Source of the DNA: Actinomycetota bacterium
Lineage (GTDB): Bacteria > Actinomycetota > Acidimicrobiia > Acidimicrobiales > Ilumatobacteraceae
Direction of reading: 5' to 3'
Assembly: GCA_016870865.1 (NCBI GenBank)
Contig: VGAC01000012.1
Coordinates: 1-52,517, forward strand
Length of the DNA stretch: 52,517 nucleotides
In this document: one piece after another, positions 24,689 to 36,900 of the stretch
How positions within the stretch are numbered: the stretch's first letter is position 1
Layout: each line of letters starts with the position of its first letter
Position numbers and translations under genes: made by a program
Notes under the pieces: model-generated
Seen by the model: only the letters and a program-made list of their open reading frames with translations
Databases searched by the model: none
What the model was told of the DNA's origin: nothing

Positions 24689-25471
24689 TTAGTCGCGTTC
24701 CAGGCCACGCAGGCCGCGGTAAGCAAACGTCAGGGTGAGTAGGGATCCGCCGGCGAGAGCCAGAACACCACCCCAGACCCCGTTCCAGGTGACGTCACCC
24801 AGGAATCCCTGTCGGGAGAGGCGCAGCACGTTGGTGGCGGGATTGACCCGGGCCACCCCGTGGAGCCAGCCGCTCATGACAAAAAGGGGCGTCTGGGCGC
24901 TCGACAGGAACATCACGAGGAAGAGAGTCAACTGCATGATTGCCGCGCCGCGCATGTCGCGAAAGCGGTAGGCGATGCCCAGGCCCCAACCCGCCGACAC
25001 CGTGGCGAGGCCGATCGACGCGAGGTACAGACATCCGAGGCCGACGACCCCGCTGGTGAGACGCGCACCGAACGCGAAGCCGATGACCATCACCATGGTC
25101 ACGACGATGACGGTGCGCACCCACGTCATGACGAGCGGCCCGACGATGAGCGCCGAGCGGGGTGTCGGTGACATGCGCAGGCGATCGAAGAAACCTGTTT
25201 CGATGTCGCGGATCGTGGTGAAGCCAAGGCCAACGCCGGCGAATGCCGAGCCCATGACGACGGCAAGCGGAAGGTACCAGTTGATGCTGCGATCGGTGGG
25301 AAAGCCGGGCAGTTTCGTGATGGCGAAGAACGTGCCGGAAAACGCGATGGCCTGGAAGATCGGCATGGCGAGGGTGGGAATGAACGTCGAGGGAAGGCGG
25401 CGCATGTTGCGCATGCCGCGAGCCGACAGCGCGCGCGACGAACGAAGGGCCGACAAGTGAGTGACCGTCAT
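24689..25471 (-). CDS. ABC-2 type transporter permease (DrrB-like), second
   Basis: A 260-aa membrane protein with about six transmembrane helices (ALIVGPLVMTWVRTVIVVTM, GCLYLASIGLATVSAGWGLG, LTLFLVMFLSSAQTPLFVMS). This is the ABC-2 exporter permease fold of the DrrB kind; the typical SSAQTPLF and WLHGVARVNPATNVL stretch precedes the last helix. Its ATG overlaps the stop of the first permease. The two permeases likely form a heterodimer driven by the ATPase at 26268-27224. Substrate unknown. Confidence 0.85.
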   Translation of the reverse strand: MTVTHLSALRSSRALSARGMRNMRRLPSTFIPTLAMPIFQAIAFSGTFFAITKLPGFPTDRSINWYLPLAVVMGSAFAGVGLGFTTIRDIETGFFDRLRMSPTPRSALIVGPLVMTWVRTVIVVTMVMVIGFAFGARLTSGVVGLGCLYLASIGLATVSAGWGLGIAYRFRDMRGAAIMQLTLFLVMFLSSAQTPLFVMSGWLHGVARVNPATNVLRLSRQGFLGDVTWNGVWGGVLALAGGSLLTLTFAYRGLRGLERD

Positions 25472-26271
25472 TGCGCCGCCACCCTTCGTGCAAGCGAGCG
25501 CAGGGCGAGTGCAAACGACACCACCATCATGCCGGCCGGCACGAGCAGCGCCTTGGCGCACGCCGAGGCCGAAAAGCCGGTGATGCACAGGTCACGGAGT
25601 CCCTCGATGAGGTACGAGATCGGGTTCACGTTGGCGATGTGGCGGTATGCGCCGCTCATCGTTTGGCGTGGAAAGAAGGCACTCGAGAAGAAGAGTGCGA
25701 TGAAGACGAGCGGGAACACGCCCTGCACCGCCTCGGAGGAACCGGTGCGCAAGGCCATGGCGGCCATGAAGCCCCCAACGGCGATCGCGGTGAGGCCCCC
25801 CGACACCAACATGACGATCGCGCCCGGGACCCCGCTCTTGACGTGCAGTCCGAAGGGGATCAACAATGCGGTGAAGAACGCGGTTTGCGCCGCACCGTAG
25901 GCGGCGGCACCCATGAGACGGCCGAGGAGAATGCCGAGCCGCGACGTCGGAGAGGCGAGCAAGCGATAGAAAAAGCCGTTCTCGATGTCGGTGGCCAGTG
26001 CGGACCCGCTTTGCACCGAGCCGAACAGCACGCCCTGCACGATCGTGCCCGCGAGGCTGAAGTCGAGGAACGAATCGACCTTCGGAAAGCCCGGCAAACC
26101 TGTGGCACGGCCGAACGACGACGTGCCGAGCGCGGCGAAGAACAGCGGAAACGTGATCGAGGGGATGATCAACGCCGGTTGGCGCACGAGGGCCATGATC
26201 GAACGCCTCGACATGGCGGCCGTCTGGCGCACCGCACCCACACGAGCGGTGCGGCTGATTGTGGCGGTCAC
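25468..26271 (-). CDS. ABC-2 type transporter permease (DrrB-like), first
   Basis: A 267-aa ABC-2 permease paralogous to the next one. After a short cytoplasmic helix (RRSIMALVRQPALIIPSITF) it shows about six membrane segments, with FFSSAFFPRQTMSGAYRHIA and NVNPISYLIEGLRDL before the final helix. It starts at a GTG that overlaps the ATPase stop (GTGA), so the three genes are translationally coupled. Export of a lipid, drug-like compound or cofactor-related molecule is possible. Confidence 0.85.
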   Translation of the reverse strand: MTATISRTARVGAVRQTAAMSRRSIMALVRQPALIIPSITFPLFFAALGTSSFGRATGLPGFPKVDSFLDFSLAGTIVQGVLFGSVQSGSALATDIENGFFYRLLASPTSRLGILLGRLMGAAAYGAAQTAFFTALLIPFGLHVKSGVPGAIVMLVSGGLTAIAVGGFMAAMALRTGSSEAVQGVFPLVFIALFFSSAFFPRQTMSGAYRHIANVNPISYLIEGLRDLCITGFSASACAKALLVPAGMMVVSFALALRSLARRVAAQ

Positions 26272-27224
26272 TTCTCGCCCTCGAGACGGTGGCCCGTCGC
26301 CTCGGCGAAGACGTCGTCGAGGCTGGGTTCGTTCAATTCGAGGTGGTGCACGACGATGCCCTGTTCGTCGAGTCGACGAACGACATCGGTGACGGCGCGC
26401 GCACCGGCGGTGAGGCCGACACCGAGCGTGCCCTCGGCGGTTGGGCGCATGTCGCCGAACTCACCGAGCACGCGCGCGGCGGATTCGCTGTGGTGCGCAT
26501 CAACGTTGATCAGGAGGGTCGGTGCACCCACCTTGGCCTTGAGGTCGCGCGGCGCACCTTCGCGCACGATCTTGCCCCCGTCGATGATGGCGATGCGGTC
26601 GGCGAGTTGGTCGGCTTCTTCGAGGTACTGCGTGGTCAGCAACACCGTCGTACCCTCTTTGTTGAGGCGACGGACCTCCTCCCAGAGGGTGACGCGGCTC
26701 ATCGGGTCGAGTCCGGTTGTCGGCTCGTCGAGGAACAGGACGATCGGCTCGTGGATGAGAGACAGTGCGAGGTCGAGTCGCCGACGCATGCCGCCGGAAT
26801 AGGTACCGACACGGCGGTCGGCCGCCGCGGTGAGACCGACACGCTCGAGAAGTTCGCCCGCCCGCGACTTCACACCGGCGGGCGCGATGCCGTACAACAC
26901 GGCCTGCAGTTCGAGTAATTCGTTGCCGGTCATCAGCGGATCAATCGCGGCATCCTGCAGTGCGACACCGATGTTGCGGCGCACTTTGTCGGCCTCGCGC
27001 ACGATGTCGAATCCCGCGACCCGCGCCATGCCCGAAGTGGGACGCAGCAAAGTGGTGAGCATGCGCACGGTCGTCGACTTTCCCGCACCGTTGGGCCCGA
27101 GGAAGCCGAAGATCTCGCCCTCACGTACCTCGAGGTCGACACCGTCGACGGCGCGAACAGGATTGTCTGACGCCCCAAAGTGGCGCGCCAACTGCGACGC
27201 AACGATCGGGGCATTCGATGACAC
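26268..27224 (-). CDS. ABC transporter ATP-binding protein (DrrA-like)
   Basis: A 318-aa ABC ATPase of the daunorubicin-resistance DrrA group. Walker A is FGFLGPNGAGKSTTVRML, the signature is VGTYSGGMRRRLDLALSLIH, Walker B is IVLFLDEPTTGLDP, and the C-terminal 90-residue extension is the DrrA-type regulatory domain. GTG start. It lies 86 bases downstream of coxL with its own promoter candidate. Together with two permeases it forms an exporter inserted between coxL and coxS. Confidence 0.9.
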   Translation of the reverse strand: MSSNAPIVASQLARHFGASDNPVRAVDGVDLEVREGEIFGFLGPNGAGKSTTVRMLTTLLRPTSGMARVAGFDIVREADKVRRNIGVALQDAAIDPLMTGNELLELQAVLYGIAPAGVKSRAGELLERVGLTAAADRRVGTYSGGMRRRLDLALSLIHEPIVLFLDEPTTGLDPMSRVTLWEEVRRLNKEGTTVLLTTQYLEEADQLADRIAIIDGGKIVREGAPRDLKAKVGAPTLLINVDAHHSESAARVLGEFGDMRPTAEGTLGVGLTAGARAVTDVVRRLDEQGIVVHHLELNEPSLDDVFAEATGHRLEGEK

Positions 27225-27240
27225 GGGGATTCCTATCTGG

Positions 27241-27260
27241 CGACCGCGAAGTGACGGTCG
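27241..27260. repeat. Inverted repeat in the 5' leader of the ABC exporter
   Basis: CGACCG (27241-27246), 8-base spacer, CGGTCG (27255-27260), between the candidate promoter and the GTG at 27224. It could be an operator or an RNA hairpin. Confidence 0.35.
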
Positions 27261-27270
27261 GCGCAGCGAG

Positions 27271-27300
27271 ATACTACGCCTGCCGTGGAACTTTCGTCAG
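27271..27300 (-). promoter_or_regulatory. Candidate promoter for the ABC exporter genes
   Basis: Minus strand: -35-like CTGACG (27300-27295), 18-base spacer, -10 TAGTAT (27276-27271), giving a leader of roughly 40 bases. It suggests the exporter can be expressed apart from coxL. Confidence 0.4.
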
Positions 27301-27310
27301 GACTGTCGCG

Positions 27311-29599
27311 TCAGGACTTGGCCGACATGATGGCGGCCCACACACGCTCCGACGTCGCGGGCATGTCGATGTGCTTGACGCCAAGATGCGACACCGCGTC
27401 GACAACGGCCGACTGCACGGCAGGGGTCGAACCGATGGTGCCCGACTCGCCGATGCCCTTGGCCCCGAGCGGGTTCAGGTACGTCGGTGTCTCCATGTGC
27501 ACGACCTCGAAGCTCGGCAGTTCCGCCGCCGAGATGAAGGCGTAGTCGGCGAGGTTCGACGTGATCGGGTTCCCGTCGGAGTCGTAGCGCACTTCCTCGA
27601 GCAATGCCTGCGCGGTGCCCTGTGCGACACCACCGTGGATCTGGCCCTCGAGGAGAAGCGGGTTGAGAACGCGCCCCGCGTCGTCGAGTGCAACGTGGCG
27701 CAGGTGACGCACCTTGCCGGTTTCGGTGTCGACTTCGACGACCGCCACGTGTGCGCCGAAGGGGAACGACGCGCCCTCGGCGGTGAAGCGCGACTCTTGT
27801 GAGAGACCGCCATCACCCTTTGCGGCGGTTGCGAGATCCGCCCACGACTTGGCAATGGCGGGCGTACCCGAGACGTGGAACACGCCGCGGTCGCGGTCTA
27901 GTTCGATGTCGGCTTCGTTGGCCTCGAGCAGTCGTGCGGCGAGTTTCTTGGCCTGGTCGACGAGTTCGATCGATGCAAGATTGACAGCAGCACCGCCCTG
28001 CTGCAGCGATCGCGATCCCATGGTTCCGCCACCGACGGGAACGAGATCGGTGTCGCCCCAGACGAGGTCGATCATGTCCATCGGGATGCCGGTCTGTTCC
28101 GAGGCGATCATCGACCACGACGTGGCGTGGCCCTGGCCGTGTGGGCTGGTGCCGGTGTAGACGATGGCGCGACCGTTTTCCTGAACCTCGATCTTCGCGG
28201 TTTCACCCATCGGCGGAACGCCACCGGTGATTTCGACGTAGATCGAAACACCGACGCCGAGCTGTTTCACGTCACCCGACGCGCGGCGCTTGGCCTGCTC
28301 GGCGCGCAGCGACTTGTAGTCGGCGGCGGCGAGCACCTTGTCGAGTGCGGTTTCGTAGTCACCCACGTCGTAGGTCTGGCCGATCACGGTGGTGTGCTTG
28401 TCGAGGAACTTCGGAATCAGGTTCATGCGACGCACGTCGGCAGGGTCCTTGCCGATTTCGAGGGCGAACATGTCCATTGCACGCTCGGCGGCCGCGGTCG
28501 CCTCGGGGCGACCCGCACCGCGGTAGGCGGTTGTCGGAGTCGTGTTCGTGACGATCGATGTGGTGCGGCACTCGACCTTGGGGAACGCGTACACGGCCGA
28601 CGACATCGGACGGGTCATGAACGGGGCGAGGATGGTTCCCATGTCGACCCAGGCACCGCAGTCCTGCAGCACGTGCATCTGGTAGGCGAGAACCTTGCCG
28701 TCGCGGTTTCCACCGATGGTGACGTACTGGATCTGCCCGCGACCGTGGCCCATGCCGAGCATCGACTCGCTGCGCGTCTCGCGCCAGCGCAACGGGCGGC
28801 CGAGCTTCTTGGACATCATTCCAAGGAGGCTCTCTTCGGGGTAGACGCCGATCTTTGCGCCGAAGCCGCCACCCACGTCAGGGGTGATGACGCGGAGTTG
28901 ATCCGCGGAAAGGCCGAGGGTGGCCATGATGCCGTCCTTGGCGCCCTGTGCGTGCTGGGTGCTGAGCCACTGGTAGAGGCGTCCATCGACCCATGCGACC
29001 GCCGAGCCGCGCACCTCGAGCGGGCACGGTGCGACACGCTGGTTGATGAAGCGACCCTTGACGACGACTTCGCAGCCCTCGAAGAGGGCATCACCGGTGT
29101 TGTCGGGCATACCGAGTGCAGTCGAGTCGAACACGACGTTGCTGCCGCATTCCTCGAAGATGATGGTCGAGCTCGTCATCGCCTCTTCCATGTCGACGAG
29201 AACGGGGAGCATGTCGTAGTCGACGACGACCATTTCGGCCGCGTCTTCGCCCTGTTCGCGCGTTTCGGTGACGACGGCGGCGACGGGTTCACCGACGAAG
29301 CGCACCTTGTCGCTGGCGAGGAGAGTGCGCTTGGCGCCCGGGTTGAAGGTTGCGGGCATGGCCTGTAGTTCGAGATCGGCCGCGGTGTAGACGGCGATGA
29401 CGCCGGGTGCCGACAGCGCATCGGACGCGTCGATGCCGATGATGCGACCGTGCGCGACGGTGCTACGGACGTAGGTGACGTGCGCTGCGCCCGCCAACAA
29501 CGGTTCGCCGAGAAGGTCGTCGACATATTCGCCGCCGGTTGTCAGGAATTTCGGGTCTTCCTTGCGGATGACGCGGTTGCCGAGAATGCTTCCAGCCAT
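27311..29599 (-). CDS. coxL: Molybdenum hydroxylase large subunit (form II CoxL-like)
   Basis: A 762-aa xanthine-dehydrogenase-family molybdopterin-binding subunit. The active-site loop reads AYRGAGR at residues 358-364, the form II (BMS-type) signature; true form I CO dehydrogenases have AYxCSFR with a Cu-binding Cys. DVGGGFGAKIGVYPEE binds the cofactor, and the catalytic Glu is in KGIGESGTIGS near the C-terminus. Expected partners CoxS and CoxM lie 2.7 kb downstream beyond an ABC exporter. It could oxidise a small organic substrate and not CO. The ATG at 29599 has AAGGGA upstream. Confidence 0.9.
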   Translation of the reverse strand: MAGSILGNRVIRKEDPKFLTTGGEYVDDLLGEPLLAGAAHVTYVRSTVAHGRIIGIDASDALSAPGVIAVYTAADLELQAMPATFNPGAKRTLLASDKVRFVGEPVAAVVTETREQGEDAAEMVVVDYDMLPVLVDMEEAMTSSTIIFEECGSNVVFDSTALGMPDNTGDALFEGCEVVVKGRFINQRVAPCPLEVRGSAVAWVDGRLYQWLSTQHAQGAKDGIMATLGLSADQLRVITPDVGGGFGAKIGVYPEESLLGMMSKKLGRPLRWRETRSESMLGMGHGRGQIQYVTIGGNRDGKVLAYQMHVLQDCGAWVDMGTILAPFMTRPMSSAVYAFPKVECRTTSIVTNTTPTTAYRGAGRPEATAAAERAMDMFALEIGKDPADVRRMNLIPKFLDKHTTVIGQTYDVGDYETALDKVLAAADYKSLRAEQAKRRASGDVKQLGVGVSIYVEITGGVPPMGETAKIEVQENGRAIVYTGTSPHGQGHATSWSMIASEQTGIPMDMIDLVWGDTDLVPVGGGTMGSRSLQQGGAAVNLASIELVDQAKKLAARLLEANEADIELDRDRGVFHVSGTPAIAKSWADLATAAKGDGGLSQESRFTAEGASFPFGAHVAVVEVDTETGKVRHLRHVALDDAGRVLNPLLLEGQIHGGVAQGTAQALLEEVRYDSDGNPITSNLADYAFISAAELPSFEVVHMETPTYLNPLGAKGIGESGTIGSTPAVQSAVVDAVSHLGVKHIDMPATSERVWAAIMSAKS

Positions 29600-29624
29600 G
29601 TGTTTCCCTTCGAGACAGATGCCT

Positions 29625-29699
29625 AATTGACCACGGAGATTACCCAAGGGCCCGAGCGAGCCCACAACGGGGCGCCCAAGGTTCGGCGCGGAATTGACC
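29625..29699. repeat. Direct repeat upstream of coxL
   Basis: AATTGACC (GGTCAATT on the coding strand) occurs at 29625-29632 and 29692-29699, 67 bases apart, within the 106-base gap between ftsB and coxL. These may be regulator half-sites for coxL. Confidence 0.25.
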
Positions 29700-29705
29700 G
29701 GCCCC

Positions 29706-30203
29706 CTAGGGATTGGCGCCGAGGGGAGTGAGAACGCCGGGGCGGTTGGCGGCGACCTCGGAGGCGCGAACGGTGAGGATGGCCCCGACCACGTTGTAGG
29801 GCCAGGTTGCGGGAAGGTTGCCGGTGAGCGCAGGCAGGTCGAGGAGAGCGAGGCGGCGCTCACCGGGCAGGAGGTAGCCGAGTTCGCGGCGCGCGGCCTC
29901 CTTCACACCGGCCTGGGTTTCGAGACGCTGGATGTCTCTTTGGATTTGCTCGTTGGCGTCTTCGAGGGCGGAGAATTCGGCCTCGCTGCGACCCAGGGCC
30001 TGGCGCTGGGCGAGGAAATCGCGGATCGGATAGATGAACAAGACGACCGCCACGAGGATTGCGAGAATCACACCAAGAGCCACGACCATGCGGCGCATGC
30101 CGCGATTCGAGATCAATCGCGAGTCGCGTGGCACGGGGCGCGCGAACTCGCGGGTCTGCGTGCGGGAGTTCACGGCTACATTCTGGCGGTTCGTGACCGC
30201 CAT
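29706..30203 (-). CDS. ftsB: Septum formation initiator (FtsB/DivIC family)
   Basis: A 165-aa bitopic division protein. The basic cytoplasmic N-terminus (to about residue 36) is followed by one transmembrane helix (MVVALGVILAILVAVVLFIY) and an extracytoplasmic coiled coil (RSEAEFSALEDANEQIQRDI), ending in the conserved region EAARRELGYLLPGE. It would link FtsL and FtsQ in the divisome. Enolase lies 27 bases upstream, the normal actinobacterial neighbour, but the usual downstream DUF501-ppx pair is displaced by the cox module. Confidence 0.9.
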   Translation of the reverse strand: MAVTNRQNVAVNSRTQTREFARPVPRDSRLISNRGMRRMVVALGVILAILVAVVLFIYPIRDFLAQRQALGRSEAEFSALEDANEQIQRDIQRLETQAGVKEAARRELGYLLPGERRLALLDLPALTGNLPATWPYNVVGAILTVRASEVAANRPGVLTPLGANP

Positions 30204-30230
30204 CTGGTGGCAAGGCCCCGTTGGGCGCCG

Positions 30231-32982
<2,752 letters not shown>

Positions 32983-32995
32983 GGTCACCCGGGCG

Positions 32996-33937
32996 TCAGC
33001 TGGCCGAAATGGTGCCGGTCGCCGCATCCCAGCGGCCGTAGGCGGGGTCGACGGAGATGTCGGCGTTGGCGAGCCAACCCGTCGCGAGGTTCGGGCCGGG
33101 CCGGGCCTCTACGAGCGAGAGCACGTGATCCTGCACGTTGGCCCACGGCGCAAGGAGAATGACGTGCCAGCCGAACGACGATTGCACGGGGCCGTAGGGA
33201 ACGCCCGCCCGCGCGGCAATCGCGCCACGTGTGAACGCGGGGTCGAAGTTCTGCTGGTAGTCGAGAATCGACACGCACGGGTTCGTCTTGCCGTCCTCGG
33301 TGCGGCCCTCGAGGGCGCCGCCACTGGTTTTTGCGGCGGGTTCGGTCGAATATTTCTTGGCCATGTCCGCAAACTTTGCGCCCTTCGCGAGGAGTGACAG
33401 CACCCTTTCGGCCGTCTCCTTCTTCTTCACGACGACGTGGCTTGCGCACATCGCGCCCGTCAGCGACGGCCGCCGCGCGTAGAGCTTCTCGATCTCGCCG
33501 GCCGAGGGCGCCTTGAAATCGTTGATTGCCTCGGTTGCGGCATTCACCTCGACGATCACGGCCTCGACTTCTTCGGACAACTCTCCGAAGTTCTGGCTTC
33601 GCAACTGCTCGCGCACCGCATCTCGCTGCTCGTCGGTGAGCGGGGAACCTTGTTCACGCAAGAAGGAGGCGTAGGCGTCGGCCTTGATCATTCCGGCGAG
33701 CAGGTTGCGCGCATCGTCGAGTTGCACGACGCCGTCGGCCAACGCGAGTCTTTGATTCGTGGCGAACTCGTCGATGAAGGCTTCGAGCCGGTCGATCGGA
33801 ATTCCCCTGCCGTTGACGACGGCAGCATCCGAATTGCGGGTGAAGGTCGCACACGACGACAATGCAAGAGCACCCGCGACGGCGAACGCAGACATGACGA
33901 CGCCGCGCCGGGTGCCCAAGGGTGTGGTCGTGCGCAC
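32996..33937 (-). CDS. SurA/PpiC-like peptidyl-prolyl isomerase lipoprotein
   Basis: A 313-aa exported protein. The N-terminus ends in a lipobox (FAVAGALALSSCATF), so it is probably lipid-anchored. A SurA-type N-terminal helical domain follows (NGRGIPIDRLEAFIDEFATN), then a parvulin domain (CASHVVVKKKETAERVLSLL, LAKGAKFADMAKKYSTEPAA, VQSSFGWHVILL). It likely assists folding of secreted proteins. GTG start, with TAGGGT 6 bases upstream overlapping the mfd stop, so it may be leaderless. Position between mfd and mazG is common in actinobacteria. Confidence 0.87.
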   Translation of the reverse strand: MRTTTPLGTRRGVVMSAFAVAGALALSSCATFTRNSDAAVVNGRGIPIDRLEAFIDEFATNQRLALADGVVQLDDARNLLAGMIKADAYASFLREQGSPLTDEQRDAVREQLRSQNFGELSEEVEAVIVEVNAATEAINDFKAPSAGEIEKLYARRPSLTGAMCASHVVVKKKETAERVLSLLAKGAKFADMAKKYSTEPAAKTSGGALEGRTEDGKTNPCVSILDYQQNFDPAFTRGAIAARAGVPYGPVQSSFGWHVILLAPWANVQDHVLSLVEARPGPNLATGWLANADISVDPAYGRWDAATGTISAS

Positions 33938-33943
33938 GTCGGA

Positions 33944-33949
33944 ACCCTA
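33944..33949 (-). promoter_or_regulatory. Candidate leaderless -10 of the surA-like gene, containing the mfd stop codon
   Basis: Minus-strand TAGGGT; TAG at 33949-33947 is the mfd stop codon, and 6 bases separate the hexamer from the GTG at 33937. Confidence 0.47.
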
Positions 33950-36900
33950 CTCGCCCAGCATTTCGGTCAACAGGTCGCGCATCTGTGTGACGAGTTGCAA
34001 GCCGGCGGACGACTTTCTTCGCTGGGCCGAAGGCAGGGGAATGACCAGTTGCTTGTCGTTCTCACGCCACGTGAGGCCGGTGAACGCACCGCGGGCGAGA
34101 CGCGTCAAGCGCAGTTGTTGGCTGGTGCGCAGTTCGACGGGCGAGACCTTCGCCGAGTTCATCGAGATGCCCAACTCGGTGATGCCAAAGCCATGGCAGG
34201 TCGCGCGCAACGCCCCGACAGCGAGAAGCGTTTCGGCTTCCTCGGGGATCGGCCCGTAACGGTCGAGCCATTCTTTGCGTACGTCGTCGACCTCTTCATG
34301 GGTCTTGACTTCAGCGAGTCGACGGTAGGCCTCGAGACGCAGGTCCTCGGTCGGTACGTACGAGTCGGGGAGGAAAGCCGACACGGGGATGTCGAGTTTC
34401 AACTCGACGGGTTTGTCGACCGATTCACCCTTCATCTCGGCGACAACCTCGGTGACCATCTGGCAATAGAGGTCGTAGCCAACGGCGGCGATGTGACCGC
34501 TTTGGGCCTCGCCGAGAATGTTGCCGGCACCGCGGATTTCGAGGTCGCGCATCGCGATCTTGAAGCCACTTCCCAGTTCGGTCGCCTCTCCGATTGCCCG
34601 CAGGCGTTCGTATGCCTCCTCGGTGAGGACCCGTTCGCGTGGATGGAACAGATATGCGTAGGCGCGTTGACCTCTGCGACCGACGCGCCCGCGCAACTGG
34701 TGCAACTGTCCAAGGCCGAGGAGCTCGGCGCGCTCGACGACGAGGGTGTTCACCGTCGGCATGTCGATGCCGCTTTCGATGATCGTCGTGCAAACGAGAA
34801 CATCAAACTTGCCCTGCCAGAAGTCGAGCACGACACGTTCGAGCGCTGCCTCATCCATCTGTCCGTGGGCGACGGCCACGCGTGCTTCGGGAACGAGTTC
34901 GCGCAGTTCTGCGGCGCGTTCCTCGATGCTCTGCACGCGGTTGTGGACCCAGAACACCTGGCCCTCGCGCAAGAGTTCCCGGCGGATCGCCTCGACCGCG
35001 AGACGCTTGTCGAGCTCGCCGACATAGGTGAGGATCGGCTGACGATCGGCCGGTGGGGTCTGCAGCAGGGAAAGATCGCGGATACCAACGAGGCTCATCT
35101 CCAGGGTGCGCGGAATCGGTGTGGCGCTGAGCGTGAGCACGTCGACGTTCGCACGCATCTTCTTCATTGCTTCCTTGTGCTGCACGCCGAACCGCTGTTC
35201 TTCGTCGACGACCAGGAGGCCGAGGTCCCGGAACTTGATGCCTTCTTGCAAGAGTCGGTGCGTGCCGATGACGCAGTCGACCTCACCCGAGGCGAGGCCG
35301 GCAAGAATCTTCTTCGCCTCGGGGGCGGTCTGGAACCGCGACAACACCTCGACGCGGACGGGGAATCCGGCGAAACGGTCGCGGAACGTCGAGCCGTGTT
35401 GCGACGCGAGCAATGTCGTGGGACAGAGCACGGCCACCTGTTTGCCGTCCTGGACAGCCTTGAATGCCGCGCGAATCGCAACTTCCGTCTTGCCGAAGCC
35501 GACGTCTCCGCACACGAGGCGGTCCATCGGGGCGGCGCGCTCCATGTCGCTTTTGACCTCGGTGATCGCGCGGCGCTGGTCGAGCGTCTCGACGTACGGG
35601 AAAGCCGCCTCCATGTCGTGCTGCCAGGGTGTGTCGGCCGCAAAGGCGTGTCCCTCGGCAGTCACGCGGCGTTGGTAGAGCACCACCAGTTCCTGTGCGA
35701 TTTCCTGTACCGCCGAGCGCACCTTGGACTTGGCGCGCGCAAAGTCCGAGCCACCGAGTCGGTGCATGGTCGGTGTCTCGCCACCGACGTACTGGCGAAT
35801 CGTGTCGATTTGGTCGGTCGGCACGTACAGCCTGTCGCCGCCCTTGTAGGCGAGCAGCAGATAGTCGCGCTGGGTGCCGCCGATTGCACGGCTCACCAGG
35901 CCCTCGAACTTGCCGACGCCGTGGTGATGGTGCACGACATAGTCACCGGGCTTGAGGTCTTCGAATACCGTGCCCGACGATCGTGGCTTTTGTCGTCGCG
36001 GCCCGGGTCGGCGTCCGGTGAGGTCGGACTCGGCGATGAGTGCGAGTTTCGCGTTCGGCATGAAAGCGCCGTGGTGCAGTCGCTGCACCGTGACGAACAT
36101 GCCCGGTCCGATCGCCATCCGCCGGGAGTCGGGCACCGTGTCCAGGTCGACCACATCGGCGCCTTCGCCGCGCAGGCTGTCGGCGATGCGCTCGGCCGAG
36201 TTCGGCGTGTCAGCGGCGATGATGACACGCGTTCCCTCGCGCACCAGTTCGGCAAAGCGTCGCACGGCCCCTGCCGGATCGTTCGTGATCGGTCCCCAAG
36301 CGGTTGCGTTGACACTTTTGCCCGAACCCGTGTCGCCTGCGGCGAGCAGGTGGTACGTCGCCACGTTCGCATAGTCGCCCAGAACACCCTCGGAGTCGGC
36401 GTGCAGTCGCGGGAAGTCGTCGGCGGCGGGGTCGCGGCCCCACGTGCCGGCGAGGGCCTTTGCGATGTCGGCCTCCTCGGCGAGGATGTCGCGACCGCGG
36501 TCGCGAATACGTCGCGGCTCGACGAAGACGAAGCGAATGTCCGCGCTCGCCTGCCCGGCCTTGGCCCCCGCGAGTTCGGCTGCGGCCGAAGCCAGCGTGG
36601 AGCCGTCGCTGAACCACGGCAGCCAACTTTCCATGCCGTCAAAGACGAGACCTTCGGCGATGCGGTCCCAGTGCTCGCGACCCCAGGGCTCGTCGGCCAC
36701 CATTCGTGCGGCGCGTTCGCGCATAGCACCGTCGACGAGGAATTCGCGCGCCGGTTGCACCCATGCCTCGTCGATCCTCGAGGTGCTGCGTTGGTCGTTC
36801 ACGTTGAAGTTTTGCAGGCGCTCGATTTCATCCCCCCAGAACTCGACACGCAACGGTTCGTCATGGGTCGAGGCGAACACGTCGACGATCGCACCTCGTT

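Noticed and set aside
25471-26802. Long plus-strand frame (443 codons) opposite the ABC exporter genes.
   Set aside because: Low-complexity Arg/His-rich translation, no domain, fully covered by three confident minus-strand genes.
28127-29368. Plus-strand 413-codon frame opposite coxL.
   Set aside because: Antisense shadow of coxL; translation shows no family features and no start signals.
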